Origin: Gordionus sp. m RMFG-2023
Lineage: Eukaryota > Nematomorpha > Gordioida > Chordodea > Parachordodidae
Assembly: GCF_954871325.1 (NCBI RefSeq)
Contig: NC_088777.1
Span: forward strand, 186,001 to 250,000
Direction of reading: 5' to 3'
Length of the DNA: 64,000 bases
Shown: positions 36,969-48,534 of the stretch, one piece after another
Layout of the letters: every line of letters starts with the position of its first letter
Numbering within the stretch: position 1 is the stretch's first letter
The notes under the pieces: model-generated
Seen by the model: the letters and a program-made list of their open reading frames with translations, nothing else
The model's database searches: none
Told to the model about the DNA's origin: nothing
Made by a program: the position numbers and the translations under genes

Positions 36969-37217
36969 TAGTGTTGTTAATTGGTTGGTTGTCTAAAGCC
37001 CAGACCCGGGGTTTGGGTCTAAAATATCGATAAAACCAGCTCTAGCACGAACCCCGAGCACAGACCCGGCGTTCAGACCCAAGGTCCAGATCCGGATGGC
37101 ACAAAGGTTTAGACATCTATTATCGAAAACTCGATGCTTAGATAATTGTTTTCTGGTTAAAATATTGATTTAGCCGTTTTTAAAAATCGGCTCAAAAAGA
37201 GCCGGTTAACAACACTA
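36969..37217. mobile_element. 249-bp miniature element with TAGTGTTGTTAA ends
   Basis: Perfect 12-bp terminal inverted repeats TAGTGTTGTTAA / TTAACAACACTA bound the unit. No clear target duplication was seen. The interior is GC-rich at one side (CAGACCCGG, GGTCCAGATCCGG). In reverse it matches the 21309-21482 repeat (GAGCCGATT, TCGAG, CTTTGTGCCATC). The ends resemble hAT-type termini. Confidence 0.7.
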
Positions 37218-37839
37218 ATGGAAACCCTGTTCACATTATTTAATAAATATATATTTTATTATATCATTGAAAACAAACTCCCTTTTTTGCTTAAGCATTA
37301 TAGGTAAACCGAACGTTAAAGACTCAATTTGGCGCCAATTTTTATTATTTTTTGATAGCCGATATAAGCATTTTAAAAATTTTACAGATTTGAGACCCTA
37401 TATCTCAAGAACCAGATGTTATAGCGAGCTAAAATAAACGGCTTTCTCATTTATTTACTCTTCTAAATAATTCCAGAAAAAAAATGAAATAAAGGCGTGG
37501 ATAAAATTTAATTTTTACTTTTTGCAAAGTCATGTCTGATACATTTTTCATATTTTTTGACAAAGTTAGATCATGTTTTTTTTCAAATATATATTTTATT
37601 TTTTGTCTATAAATTTTTTTATGTACACGATGAGAATTTATTTTTTAGGTTATAGAAATTAAAATATAAATCATTTTTGGTTGTTGCTATTGTATTATTT
37701 TTTTATAATATATTTTATTTAAAAAAAACAACTTTTCTATAATTCAAAGATTCAAACATTAATAAATCTAACTAAGAAGTAATTATGGTCTGATCAACAA
37801 ATTCTTGAATAATATAAGAGATATATAAAATAGTGATGT

Positions 37840-38000
37840 TTTGGACAGCCTGATTAAGATTTTAGCCAAATCAATATTATGCAAGATTGGAGATTTGGCA
37901 AATAGAGGTAAAAACTTTTTTGCCATATATGTGTAAAATCTACAGGCTTACAAAATATAATTTTGGTTATAATCATAATTGGGCCGTTCAACAATGCTAT
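37840..38000. repeat. Dispersed repeat copy (related to 21309-21482)
   Basis: GATTAAGATTTTAGCCAAAT, then GGAGATTTGGCAAATAGAGG, GCCATATATGTG and AAAATCTACAGGCT, follow the order of the 21309-21482 core. Ends not defined. Confidence 0.5.
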
Positions 38001-38551
38001 TATAAATCAGCTAAAAATTTATTATTAATACTTTCTAATTTTCGTGAAGAGCTTAAATTCGAGCATAAATTTATTTGATCAAAATTATTCCTCAATAATT
38101 TAAAAGAGATATAGAAGTTAGCTAAAAAGTTATCTAATATTTTTTAATTTTCAAGAAGACTCTTATTTAGGACACAAATTATTTCTTCTGCTTAATTAAT
38201 ATTTCCCCAATAAAAAAAAAGTTTTTAAATTTAATATTCTTATTTTTTTTTTCACTTTATTAATTATTTTTATTTTTCGATTTTCATTTAAATTACAGAG
38301 GATTAAATAATATATATTAAAATGGATATATTAATAATTAAATATTAAAAAAAATTAATATATAATATATATATAATCTATGAAGACATTAAAAAGGACT
38401 TTAAAAAAAAAATATATATTTTTAAAAAAAAGGGGGGGGGGTATATATCATCCAAGAGAAGAGTGATTACTTAAAAAATTAGACCGGCAAATTTCCAGGG
38501 AAATTTGCTGGCGAAAGTAAAATCTTTCATTAGGGTCCTCTGAGATCTGTC

Positions 38552-39076
38552 TCATTTTTTTCCTATAATTTTAATGAAATTGAGGGCCTCGTTTCCAAAC
38601 ATGCCTAGGGTATTGGTAACGATAGGAATGAACATAGTGTTGGCGAGGCCAGCGTATTTATTTTTTTTAAGGATTTCTGCCTTTTCGATAGCAGAAAATG
38701 AGAGGTTACACTTGGCAGCAAAATCAACGCAAGTGTAATCCCATGTTAGCGGAAGACCATTAGACCAAGGTATGAGAGAAATACCATCCGGGCGTATGGC
38801 GTATTCGTTTGAAAGACCCACTGGTTCGAGGGTAGATGGGATATTAACTTTTTTGAGGGCGGCTAGTAAAATGTTATTGATAGATTTATGACGAGGTTGT
38901 CGTCCACGGGAGAACTTGAAGTGCAAGGGATGGTAAGCCTTCGATTCAATGGATTGACCACAATCGATGCAGATGGAAGGAACTACGACATTACAGCCGA
39001 GGCGGAGGGCTATAGATATACGTAGCTGTTCGCCAGTCATGAGGAGGCCAAGATTGGCGCTGGGGATGGCTTCCAA
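38552..39076 (-). mobile_element. LINE fragment: restriction-like endonuclease end of an R2/R4-type retrotransposon
   Basis: An uninterrupted frame of about 174 codons with its own stop. Landmarks are LRISIALRLGC; a zinc-binding-like ICIDCG with following His residues; GRQPRHKSIN; EPVGL; RPDG; and TWDYTC. The order C..C, RH.N, EP, PDG, WD.T matches the PD-(D/E)XK restriction-like endonuclease at the C-terminus of R2/R4-type LINE proteins. The upstream edge enters the frame without a real start (the ATG-like call is an internal Leu codon), and the reverse transcriptase that should precede it is absent. This is a 5'-truncated copy. The open frame over the domain suggests a recent insertion. Confidence 0.75.
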
Positions 39077-41254
39077 TCTTTAAAATATTTTACATAAAAA
39101 AATAAAAAATTCTTTGAATCTCCTACAAAAATACGAATCAAATCAAATATTTACATAATTCGTGTTTTCGAATCGAATAATTATATTATTTATTCGTATT
39201 AGTACGAATTAAATAATTCCTTTCCTTCCTCCGTCTCTCTCTCCCATTATTGTTATTATTCTTATTCTTAAGCTTATTTTTTTTTAAAATATTATATTTC
39301 TTATTGTTATTTATTAGTTTGATTTTGCGCCTAGCTGGCACCACTAATTTTTTGTATATTTTTTTTTACAATTACTAAAATAAATAACTCACATTTTAAA
39401 CTTTTTATTAATTATATTTTTTTTATAATAAAATATTAATATAATAAAAAAAAAATAACTTAATTAATGCATCGGCATTTATATTATAAAAATTTTTAAA
39501 AATAATTTTTTTCAAAAAAAATTCCCTCTACCACAATTTCGTAAATTTCTCCCTTTTTTATTTTTGGTAAATTTTTTAAAAATAATTTATATTTGATATA
39601 TGATCTTTCTGGAAGGGGATTAAAAAAAATTAATCATTATTTTTTTTAAAAAATGATTTTTAAGAATATTTAAAATTGTTAAGAAAATATTTGAAATGTC
39701 AAGGTATGGAAAAATTTATTTTAAAAAAAAACAAATCAATCTTCAAATTTACCCGCCAAAAAAATGGAATAGGTTTACCGTCAACTCATCCAAAAATTTT
39801 ATACAAACTTATCCTAGCCCACAATAGGAGTATCCAGGATTTTTCAAAGTTCAAAGTTAGCGGTGGTAGGGTAATTATTATATAGCAGCTTAAGTCAATA
39901 TTTAGCAGGCTAAAAAAAATCGGCTAAACCTATTTTTTAGCCTAAAGCTATCACTTTGACCTTGGGATTTTTTCTTTGAAATATAGCGGCTCAGATTTGA
40001 AAGAAACAAATATAAATTATAACGCCTTAATGTTAACGGACTTTCTCCGGCAGGCGCTTATAGATTGAGCGGACATTTAGTCATTACCCAACTATAGTTG
40101 TGGGTGGGAGGCTTAGCCGCTCATAACCCTCTAAACACGTAACAAAAAATGCATTAATTATATAGCATATTTTTGTATACTTCACCACGAATTCGCGCTT
40201 ACTGTGAATTCAGGATAATCCTTGGCTAACTGCTAGTGCCGGCTAGTTTCAGAAAAATGGGATCCCTAAAAACAGTTTCTGACGGAACTCACTACCTATC
40301 AGATGTCAATTAAATAACAACTTTTTTGTATATCTTTTTTATTAATTATTTATCAAACTGCAAAAAATTTTCATTGGGTTGTGTCCTAAATTATAAATTA
40401 AATTCACAAACTTTCGAAACTTTAATGAAAATATATAAATAAGATAAGTCTATATTTTTAAACATAAAAATAAAAACATTTACAAAACATGCTAGACAAT
40501 TTTCTAAATTTTAATACTTAAACATATACAATTTTATAATTTTTAGAATTTTTTTTAAAAATTTTCGATTATAGCCTTTAAAACGAGTTTTATTTTGTAG
40601 TCACAAACTTTAAATAACAATATCCCATTAATTCACATATGTGAACCATCTTTTAAAACCAGCGAACACTGCTACAACTTATTAACCAAATATTTTTTTT
40701 AGTGAATGTATGGAAAAAATTAATAAATTTTTTTTAAACTTTCCATTTTTCTTAACATTTAAAAAAAATGATTAAATGGTGTCTTTTTTATCCAAGAGTC
40801 TTTATGTTTGGTGCCTTTCTGCCCATGAATCTCCGGGTTTATTTTTGTCCAATGAATTTTAGGGTACTTTTGTCCAAGTTACTCTGTCCGGATCTTCATG
40901 TCCAGGACACTTCTGACTCGATTACCAAAAGAAAAGGGGGAACTGCTCTATAGGGGATGTTAAATTTATATTTAAAAAAAATGTTTAGCAGGAGAATTTC
41001 TCTATGAACTCCCTGTCTAGGCCTATGTGCCTATAACCTTTACCTCTCCTTAATAAAATTACTTCAGTTTGAACCGTGATATAAAGAGGAACCTTATTTT
41101 AAAAAGCGTTTTACGCGCATTTCGTTTTATTTCTTTTTAATTTTATTGTTATTTATTAATTTTCAATGTTGTTTTATTGACCTTATGAAATAGGTTATGT
41201 CTAACATAGGGTATCAATCGATAACTAATCAAAATTCAACTGGAGGTCAATCTC
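39077..41254. other. Intergenic; no gene recognised
   Basis: Mostly AT-rich with long T/A runs. The less AT-rich patch 40030-40310 has inverted-looking GC segments (CGGCAGGCGC, GTGCCGGC) but I could not match it to rRNA, tRNA or a transposon. A transposon-end-like string lies at about 39826. The open frames at 39676 and 40768 show no recognisable protein. Confidence 0.45.
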
Positions 41255-43115
41255 TCCCCCGTAATGGGCGAGTCTAGGTCTGTGGGATCAGAAATATTTT
41301 TATAAACAAATTATAGATATGGGTATAAAATAAAAGCTAATTTAAATCTTTTGACTCTAAGCATTCATTCTTGGTCTTGATGAGTATGACTTGGTCTGGG
41401 GGGTGGGTGAAGGGGGGGGTAAAAAATAAGTTTTTTTGATATGGGTATCAAATAAAAGCTAATTTAAATATCTTTTGACTCTAAGAATTTATTCTTGGTC
41501 TTGATGGGTATGAATTGGTTTGGGGGGTGGGTGAAGAGGGGGGGGGGTAAAAAATATGTTTTTTTGATATGGGTATCAAATAAAAGCTAATTTAAATATA
41601 TTTTGACTCTAAGCATTAATTATTGGTCTTGATGAGTATGACTTGGTCTGGGGGGTAGATGAAGAGGGGGGGGTAAAAAAATAGGTTTTTGATATGGGTA
41701 TCAAATAAAAGGTAATTAAAATATGTTTTTATTATAATAATAATAATCACTTTAAACGGGTGGGTCTAAGTCTTGGGAAGTCAGGAATATTTTTAAAAAC
41801 ATAAAAATCGATATGGATATCAAATAAAAGCTAATTTAAATATCTTTTGACTGAAAACATTCATTCTTGGTCTTAATTTGTATGACTTCGTCTAACATTC
41901 AATTTATATATTATAGAAATTTTAGAACAATTCTGACGTCCTAAGCCCTAGTCCCGACCATTTACTGTTATTTAATATTATAGTCTTAAGAGGTTTCATT
42001 TATTATATTTGATTTTTTAATATCAAATTTTTATTTTTAACCCTCCCTACTTTAGACCTAATCCAACTCATTAAGAGACCAAGAGTGAATACTAATATTT
42101 TAGTAGAAAAATATTTTAATTAGCTTCTATTTAATAGTCCCATTTTTATGTTGATAAAAATATTTCTGACCACCTAAGACCTAGACCAGCCCGCTTAAAA
42201 TGATTATTATTATATTACAATAAAAAAATATTTTAATTACCTTTTATTTGATAACCATATCAAATAAATTATTTTTTTTAACACCCCCCCCTCCCCCCTT
42301 TTATCCATTTTCCAGACCAAGTCATACCCATCAAGACCAAGAATAAATGCTTTCAGCCAAAAGAAATTTAAATTAGCTTTTATTTGATACCCATGTCGAT
42401 ATTTTATGTTGATAAAAATATTCCTGACCCCTCAAAACCTATACCCACCCCCTTTAAGTGATTATTATTATTATAATAAAAAGATATTCTAATTACCTTT
42501 TATTTGATACCCATATCAAAAAAACTTATTTTTTACCACTCCCCCCTCCTCATCCACACCCCAGACCAAGTCATACCTATCAAGACCAAGAATGAATTCT
42601 TACAGTCAAAAGAAATTTAAATTAGCTCTTATTTGATACCCATATCGATTTTTATGTTTATAAAAACATTCCTGACCCCCCAAGACATAGACCCACCCGC
42701 TTAAAGTGATTATCATTAATACAATAAAAAAAATATTTTAATTATCTTTTATTTGATACCCATATCAAAAAACAAGTCATACCCATCAAGACCAAGAATG
42801 AATGCTTAGAGTCAAAAGATATTTAAATTAGCTTTTATTTGATACCCATATCAAAAAAAACTTATTTTATACCCCCCCCCCATCTTTACCCACTCCCCAG
42901 ACCAAGTCATACCCATCAAGACCAAGAATGAATGCTTAGAGTCAAAAGATATTTAAATTAGCTTTTATTTGATACCCATATCAAAAAAACTTATTTTTTA
43001 CCCCCCCCCCCTCTTCACCCACCTCAGACCAAGTCATACCATCATCATCATCAAGATCAAAAATGAATGCTTTGAGTTGAGTCAAAAGATATTTAAATTA
43101 AATTAGCTTTTATTT
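41255..43115. repeat. Palindromic tandem array with G-run arm and C-run arm
   Basis: Left of about 41890, roughly 120-130-bp units repeat in plus orientation: GATATGGGTATCAAATAAAA, CTAATTTAAATATCTTTTGA, CATTCATTCTTGGTCTTGAT, GACTTGGTCTGGGG and a run of 7-9 G. From about 41940 to 43115 the same units repeat in reverse complement (CCAGACCAAGTCATACCCAT, CTTTTATTTGATACCCATAT, C runs). A second unit type with GTCAGGAATATTTTTA and AATAATAATCACTTTAA alternates. Unit copies differ by substitutions and run length. Long inverted termini made of tandem repeats are the plan of foldback-type transposons, but no transposase is visible. Confidence 0.85.
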
Positions 43116-43199
43116 TACAAAAAAGAAGATTTAAATTACTTATCAAAGCAAATTTTGCATAAAATTTGGGCTTGCACAAACACAATAATACAATACAAT

Positions 43200-43485
43200 A
43201 CTAATTCTAAATACTCGTCCTCTAGTTGACTTAAATTCACGACTCAAGTTGAAAACTCATGTTCTCGACTAGAGTTGACTTGAGTTCACGACTTGAGTCG
43301 ACTTGAGTTCACGACTTGAGTCGACTTGAGTTCACGACTTGAGTCGACTTGAGTTCACGACTTGAGTCGACTTGAGTTCACGACTTGAGTCGACTTGAGT
43401 TCACGACTTGAGTTCACGACTCAAGTTCACGACTCGAGATCACGACTAACGACTTCAGACTCTGAGTCGAAGTCGGGTGAACTCG
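43200..43485. repeat. 23-bp satellite (TTGAGTCGACTTGAG core)
   Basis: About five near-perfect copies of a 23-bp unit, TTCACGACTTGAG followed by TCGACTTGAG, run from about 43284 to 43400. Degenerate copies on both sides (ACTCGAG, ACTCAAG) extend the array. The unit contains the palindrome CTTGAGTCGACTTGAG-like. It abuts the palindromic array. Confidence 0.85.
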
Positions 43486-44759
43486 ACTTTTAACAAATAC
43501 TATGAGGTCAAGTCAATATAGTATTAGAGATATTGATATAAATTAAATGCAATTTTGATATAAACAGTTTAATAAGCAAGAGATAGGTGATAAATTAAAT
43601 TTTTTATCTTTTAAAAAATTGTGTACATATAATGATAATAAATTTTGTTTAAGTGTAATACTTGTAAACCTACATTACCAAGAGTGTTAGATATTAAAAT
43701 AATTGATTGTAGAGAATTAACTTTACAACCACTCAGTTTTTGTGTCAGTGGGTTTCAAGAGTGAGATGTTGTTACTGTCATTGGGAGGATCAGTAAAGTC
43801 GTGTGGGAAATTAAAATGCAATTATTTCCTCCTTTCTCCTTATGTATGTTGTCATTTAACTTTCATTTTTTTGGCCAATAATAATTAATTTTTTATAAAG
43901 TTTGCGTATTTTTAGTGTACTATTATAAATAATTTTATTTATTCTCTTTTTCTTTATATTGATTCCTCTCCATGCAAATAACTTTATTTATTCTCTTTTG
44001 CAATATTGATTCTACTCCTTGTTTTTTTTAAAATTCTATTTATTAAATGTTTTCCAAAATAAGGAAACTCAAACAACAATATTAAAAAAATACATTTATG
44101 CCCAAATTTATGGGGAGGGGTAGATTTCTATAATTTTTTTAAAATTATTTTTATTGCATATTAAACTGATAATTTTCCCTTTTTGAATTCCCTTTTTGAA
44201 TGTATTTATTGTTTGTTTTCCAAAATGAGGAAACAACAATAATATAAAGATACATTAATTCCCCTTCCCATTATTCCAAGTAAGGACACAACAAATTATA
44301 ATAATGCAAAATTTCTCTTTCACATTTTATTTATTCCCTCCGTTACAATATTATAAAGGTATCTTACCAAGCGAGCTCTTTATCCTCTATCAATAATTTA
44401 TGTTATCACTGTTATTTTGAATGGTACTGGATTTTTGTTTTTATTTTAAGTGGTGCATGTTATTTAGTTTTTATTTTAAGTGGTGCATGTTATTTAATTG
44501 TTGTTAAATAATATTTTATTTAATGTTTCAAATATATTATTTTCGATTGGTATTTTAATGTTTACTGTATAAGGCGATATTTTTAGATTGTGATATGTAA
44601 ATTAGACATTAGTTTATGTTCAATTTACTTTGAAAGAAATCTATTTATGTAAAACTAAATACATATATATATATATATATATGAAACTTATACATATGAA
44701 ATTTCTTAAATAAATTTTATTTTGCTTAACATTTTGTTTCCTCATACATTCGATTTTCA
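43486..44759. other. Repeat-rich AT sequence, no gene
   Basis: Contains near-duplicate stretches around 43935 and 43980 (TTATTTATTCTCTTTT), around 44045 and 44210 (TTTTCCAAAATAAGGAAAC type), and a 32-bp tandem copy of TTTTAAGTGGTGCATG at 44450-44500. An (AT)n run lies at about 44662-44682. Some of this may be flank or LTR of the neighbouring gypsy fossil. Confidence 0.45.
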
Positions 44760-46150
44760 TTGCAATTTTCTCAGTGCAGCACGGTCTTTCTTTTTCATCT
44801 ATACAATGCAACCCCCATCTACACCATTAACTGAGGAATCTACGGCCAACACTACCTCAAAATTCTTATAGCACATGAGAATAGTTTCACATCTGATTCT
44901 AGATTTCAACTCTTTAAACACATTCTCCTTTTCCTCTCTCCAATCAAATTATTTCCCTATCTTTAATAAACAACGGTGGCTATCCGGGCAAATTCCTCTA
45001 CAAATTGATAGAATTTCACCATTCCCAAAAGGACTGCACTTCTATTATATATTCGTCATATTTTTGTCCAATGGTCTCACCTCCTTTCCCATAATTCTAT
45101 GCCCCAAATCTACGACTTCCGTCAACTCCTAATAAACCTTTTCCTACACTTGCTCGCAACCCCTTTCCTTTAATTCTTCTGAATACCTCTTACAATTTTT
45201 CTTCATTTTGCTCTGGTGTTCTACACCAATAATCCTTAGGATAGAATACTTCTTCTATTCCCTGACCGCCGCTATAGTCGCTGAAAGATAGGAGAAAGTA
45301 CACTTAGTCCAAATGGCAATCTACATAATGCAAAGAACCCATTTGGGATAATAATAGTTAATAATTTCCTTGATTCCGGTTTCACATGTAACTATTGGTA
45401 CGCATTGGAGAAATCGAAAAATATATACTTCCTATTAAATTGGTCAATATTTCATCAATTCTTCATAACGGATGGATTTAACGTGACCCGAAAATTCGCA
45501 CATATATATAGTTGGCCATTGGCAATATTCACGAGAATCTGTGGAGTCGCCTTTATATTCCACGGAACATACGATGCCCTTTTGTACCCATTAATCCAAT
45601 TCCATTTCCACTTACTTTCTCCATTCAAACCACAAGCATAAAATTTTGGTATACATCCCTTTTTTAATTTAATATCCACTTCATAATCTTTTAGACAACT
45701 CAAATCTTCATCAAAGATCTCTTGATAAACATCCACAATTTCCGAAATCCCACGTACACTTGGATCACTTAATTTTATTCCATTATTCTGAAACACCATT
45801 TCTTCACACTAATTTCCATTCTCCTCTCACTATATTCCCATTAATATGTTGCGACTCAATTTCCCTCTTCTTCTCTCCCACAATAATCATAACCCACATA
45901 TCCTAATTCTCCCTGAAACTCCTTCCCACCTTTCCCCTATGATTATCCGCCTCGATTTCTTTCCTAGAATTATTCTGCCCTATTCCTCCCCTAAAATTAT
46001 ATATTTCTCCTCTAAAATTATACGCTCCTATTTCTCCCTTAGAATTACTCGCTTAGACTCCTATCATAGAATAATTTCTTCCGATTCTAAAATTTTCCCC
46101 AATTTCTTTACTATAATTATTTCTCCCTAACTCCATTAAATTTGACAAAT
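44760..46150 (-). mobile_element. Second Ty3/gypsy fossil, badly decayed
   Basis: The minus strand carries parts of gypsy pol. A reverse transcriptase N-terminal portion lies near 45455-45799 (WNIKATPQILVNIANGQLYI, CANFRVTLNP), followed toward lower coordinates by remains of the rest of RT and the start of RNase H. It has many breaks and looks older than the fossil at 32-36 kb. No LTRs were identified. Confidence 0.7.
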
Positions 46151-46439
46151 TATTTACTCCTAAATTACTCGATTATCTACCAAGATCAAATCCATAAAAT
46201 GAATGCCCTTTCACGCTCTACAATACTACAGGACAGGATATTAAGTAATAGTTTAGTTAAGAAATTAAAAATTTAATTAATAATATCTTCATCTATAAAT
46301 TGCCGAAGTCTAGCAATCGTTTCATATTCATTTAATTTGAATCTTTTACATTCTGATTTGCTCTTGTCAAATCACGTATTTAGGTTCTTAGGCCAATTTT
46401 TTTTTCGATAGCTAATCTAAAGATCTATGCTATTGCAGG

Positions 46440-46680
46440 TCAACTTTTAATTCTTAATGCGTGAGTTAAGGCTTTGGGGGATCAGGAATATTTTTCTCAA
46501 ATGTTATGGGTATCAAATAAAAGGTAATTAAATTATCCTTTGACTATAATGTTAAATATCACTTTAAATGATATGGTTTAGGTATTGGAATGTCCGGGAT
46601 ATCTTTATCACCATAAAATATTGATATGGATATCAAATAGAAGCTAATTAATATATTGATAATGAATCAAATGCTAATTA
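46440..46680 (+). repeat. Outlying unit of the palindromic array family
   Basis: GGGGGATCAGGAATATTTTT, ATGGGTATCAAATAAAAGGT, AATATCACTTTAAATGA and GATATGGATATCAAATAGAA match the two unit types of the 41.2-43.1 kb array, in plus orientation. Confidence 0.7.
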
Positions 46681-48266
46681 AAATAAGGTAGAAATTTATG
46701 AGCGTCATTTTTATCAGGCTATTAGTTAGTTAATTTACATTGTCGATCCATTGATTTTACTTATATTATATTTTTGTATTATTTAAATGTTCTTTCTTTC
46801 TATCTCATTTTAATTTTAAAAGTTTTTTTTATACTTCTTCTGTTTTTTGAAAAAATTGTTGAATATCGTAGCCATAGACATAAAGGCCAAGATGCCTTAT
46901 GTTTTATTATATAAGTTACATTTTATTTATAATCGAAACAGGAAACTAATCGATCAATATGATGTTCAAATTATTCATTTAGATGATTAAAACATATTAA
47001 ATAAGATAAAAGTACAATAGGTTCCCTTTAGTATAATTTTAATTATTTCTAAATTTGTTATTATAGTTACACTACTCAGCCAGGTCGAGCCAAACTAACT
47101 TAACCATTTATTTTGAAGATTTAACCTGGGGATAAAGAACAATTTTTTAAAAAGATAAACTTCTGTTTTTTCAAAATTAATTATTATTTTTATAATTAAA
47201 TTAATTTTAGAATGTTTAAAATTTTAATTAATATATTTTAAGGACATTTTTTTATTCGTTTTTTTTCGCTAAAAACTCTTTTTACATTTTAAAATATTGT
47301 GTTTTTTAAACAACTTTTTCACTTTTTACATCCCTAATTTAGCCATAATATCGAATTGACTGATAATAAATATTTTTATTTAAATTGGGATCGATTTTAT
47401 AATATAATCCTTAATAATTTGCGCTTTATAACTAGATCAGATTAATTGGCAATCATAGCCATAATCCACCTTTTCTATAATGGATAAAATATTTTCCACG
47501 AAAAAAATTGAAACAAAGTATAATGACTTATTCTAAATTTTCCATATTTTCATCGATAATTTGGATAAGAATAACCTTAAAGAAATGACTTATTGTAGCC
47601 AACAAAAAATTGTTTTATGAAACTATACGATCGGTGAAAAAAAATAAAAATATATTAATGTAAAATTTTTCATTTGGAATATCGAATATGATAATCAAAT
47701 AAAGTTTTGAACCATAGGCATCTTATTTTATTCTAATTACTGGACTGCTATTAGCTCTTACGTACACACTGTTCTTAAACAATGAGTCTGTCATAAATAA
47801 TTTAGTATTACAATCTCCCATAGAAGTTCAAAAATTTAAATCATAATGAAATTTCTCCAGAAAAAGATAACAAGAAAGCGCAGTTTATTTTTTCTGAATA
47901 ATTATTTCCAAAATTATCGCTTATAACATAGAGAATTTTTCTTTGGTTTTATTCTTAATTGGAGATTGTAAATGATTTAGAAATTCACTTGATTTATATC
48001 ATCCTTAAATTCTTACATTAAATACATAACCATAAAACTTAATTTATAACCTGACAATAAAATCTGAACGTTTGATTTTATTCTACAATCTATTTCCTAT
48101 ATACATTATATATATTGCAAATAATTATCAATTCTATATTTTAATAATAGAAAATAAAACTAATGGAATCGAAAGAAACAATGTAGCAAAAATTTATTGA
48201 TCCAATTTTCGTGTTCGCATCCAATTTTGCATATTTAAAATCGATAATCTACCCTAAACTAGTGAT
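46681..48266. other. AT-rich stretch, no gene seen
   Basis: No coding, RNA or transposon similarity recognised on either strand. Confidence 0.5.
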
Positions 48267-48534
48267 AATGAATGATGACATTCATAAAACTAAAAACAAA
48301 AAAACTATAAGAGGTTACTAATTTTTTCTTCTCTGAGACTTCCAAAATCATAGGGAGAACAGATGCTGACTAAATACTGAGACGCTTGTGGGCGCGTGTA
48401 TCGCAATTTGTGCTGTTAAAATCCAGGAAACCTTAATAATTCACCTATATTGTAATTTATCTAATTATATTCCTTACATAAGGCTTCAAATAAACTATTT
48501 TTTTTACATTCGTTGGATGAAATTGATTGCTGGA
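48267..48534. repeat. Dispersed repeat, copy 2 (pair with 31316-31567)
   Basis: Same order of landmarks as copy 1: GATGACATTCATAAAACT, AGAGGTTACTAATTTTTTC, TTAAAATCCAGGAAACCTTA, GGCTTCAAATAAAC, TTTACATTCGTTGGATGAAA. The middle sections differ strongly. Confidence 0.65.

Noticed and set aside
40030-40310. Possible rRNA or tRNA fragment
   Set aside because: Less AT-rich than its surroundings, but I could match no rRNA motif or cloverleaf.
43200-43485. CRISPR-like array
   Set aside because: Units are contiguous without unique spacers, and the genome is eukaryotic; it is a tandem satellite.
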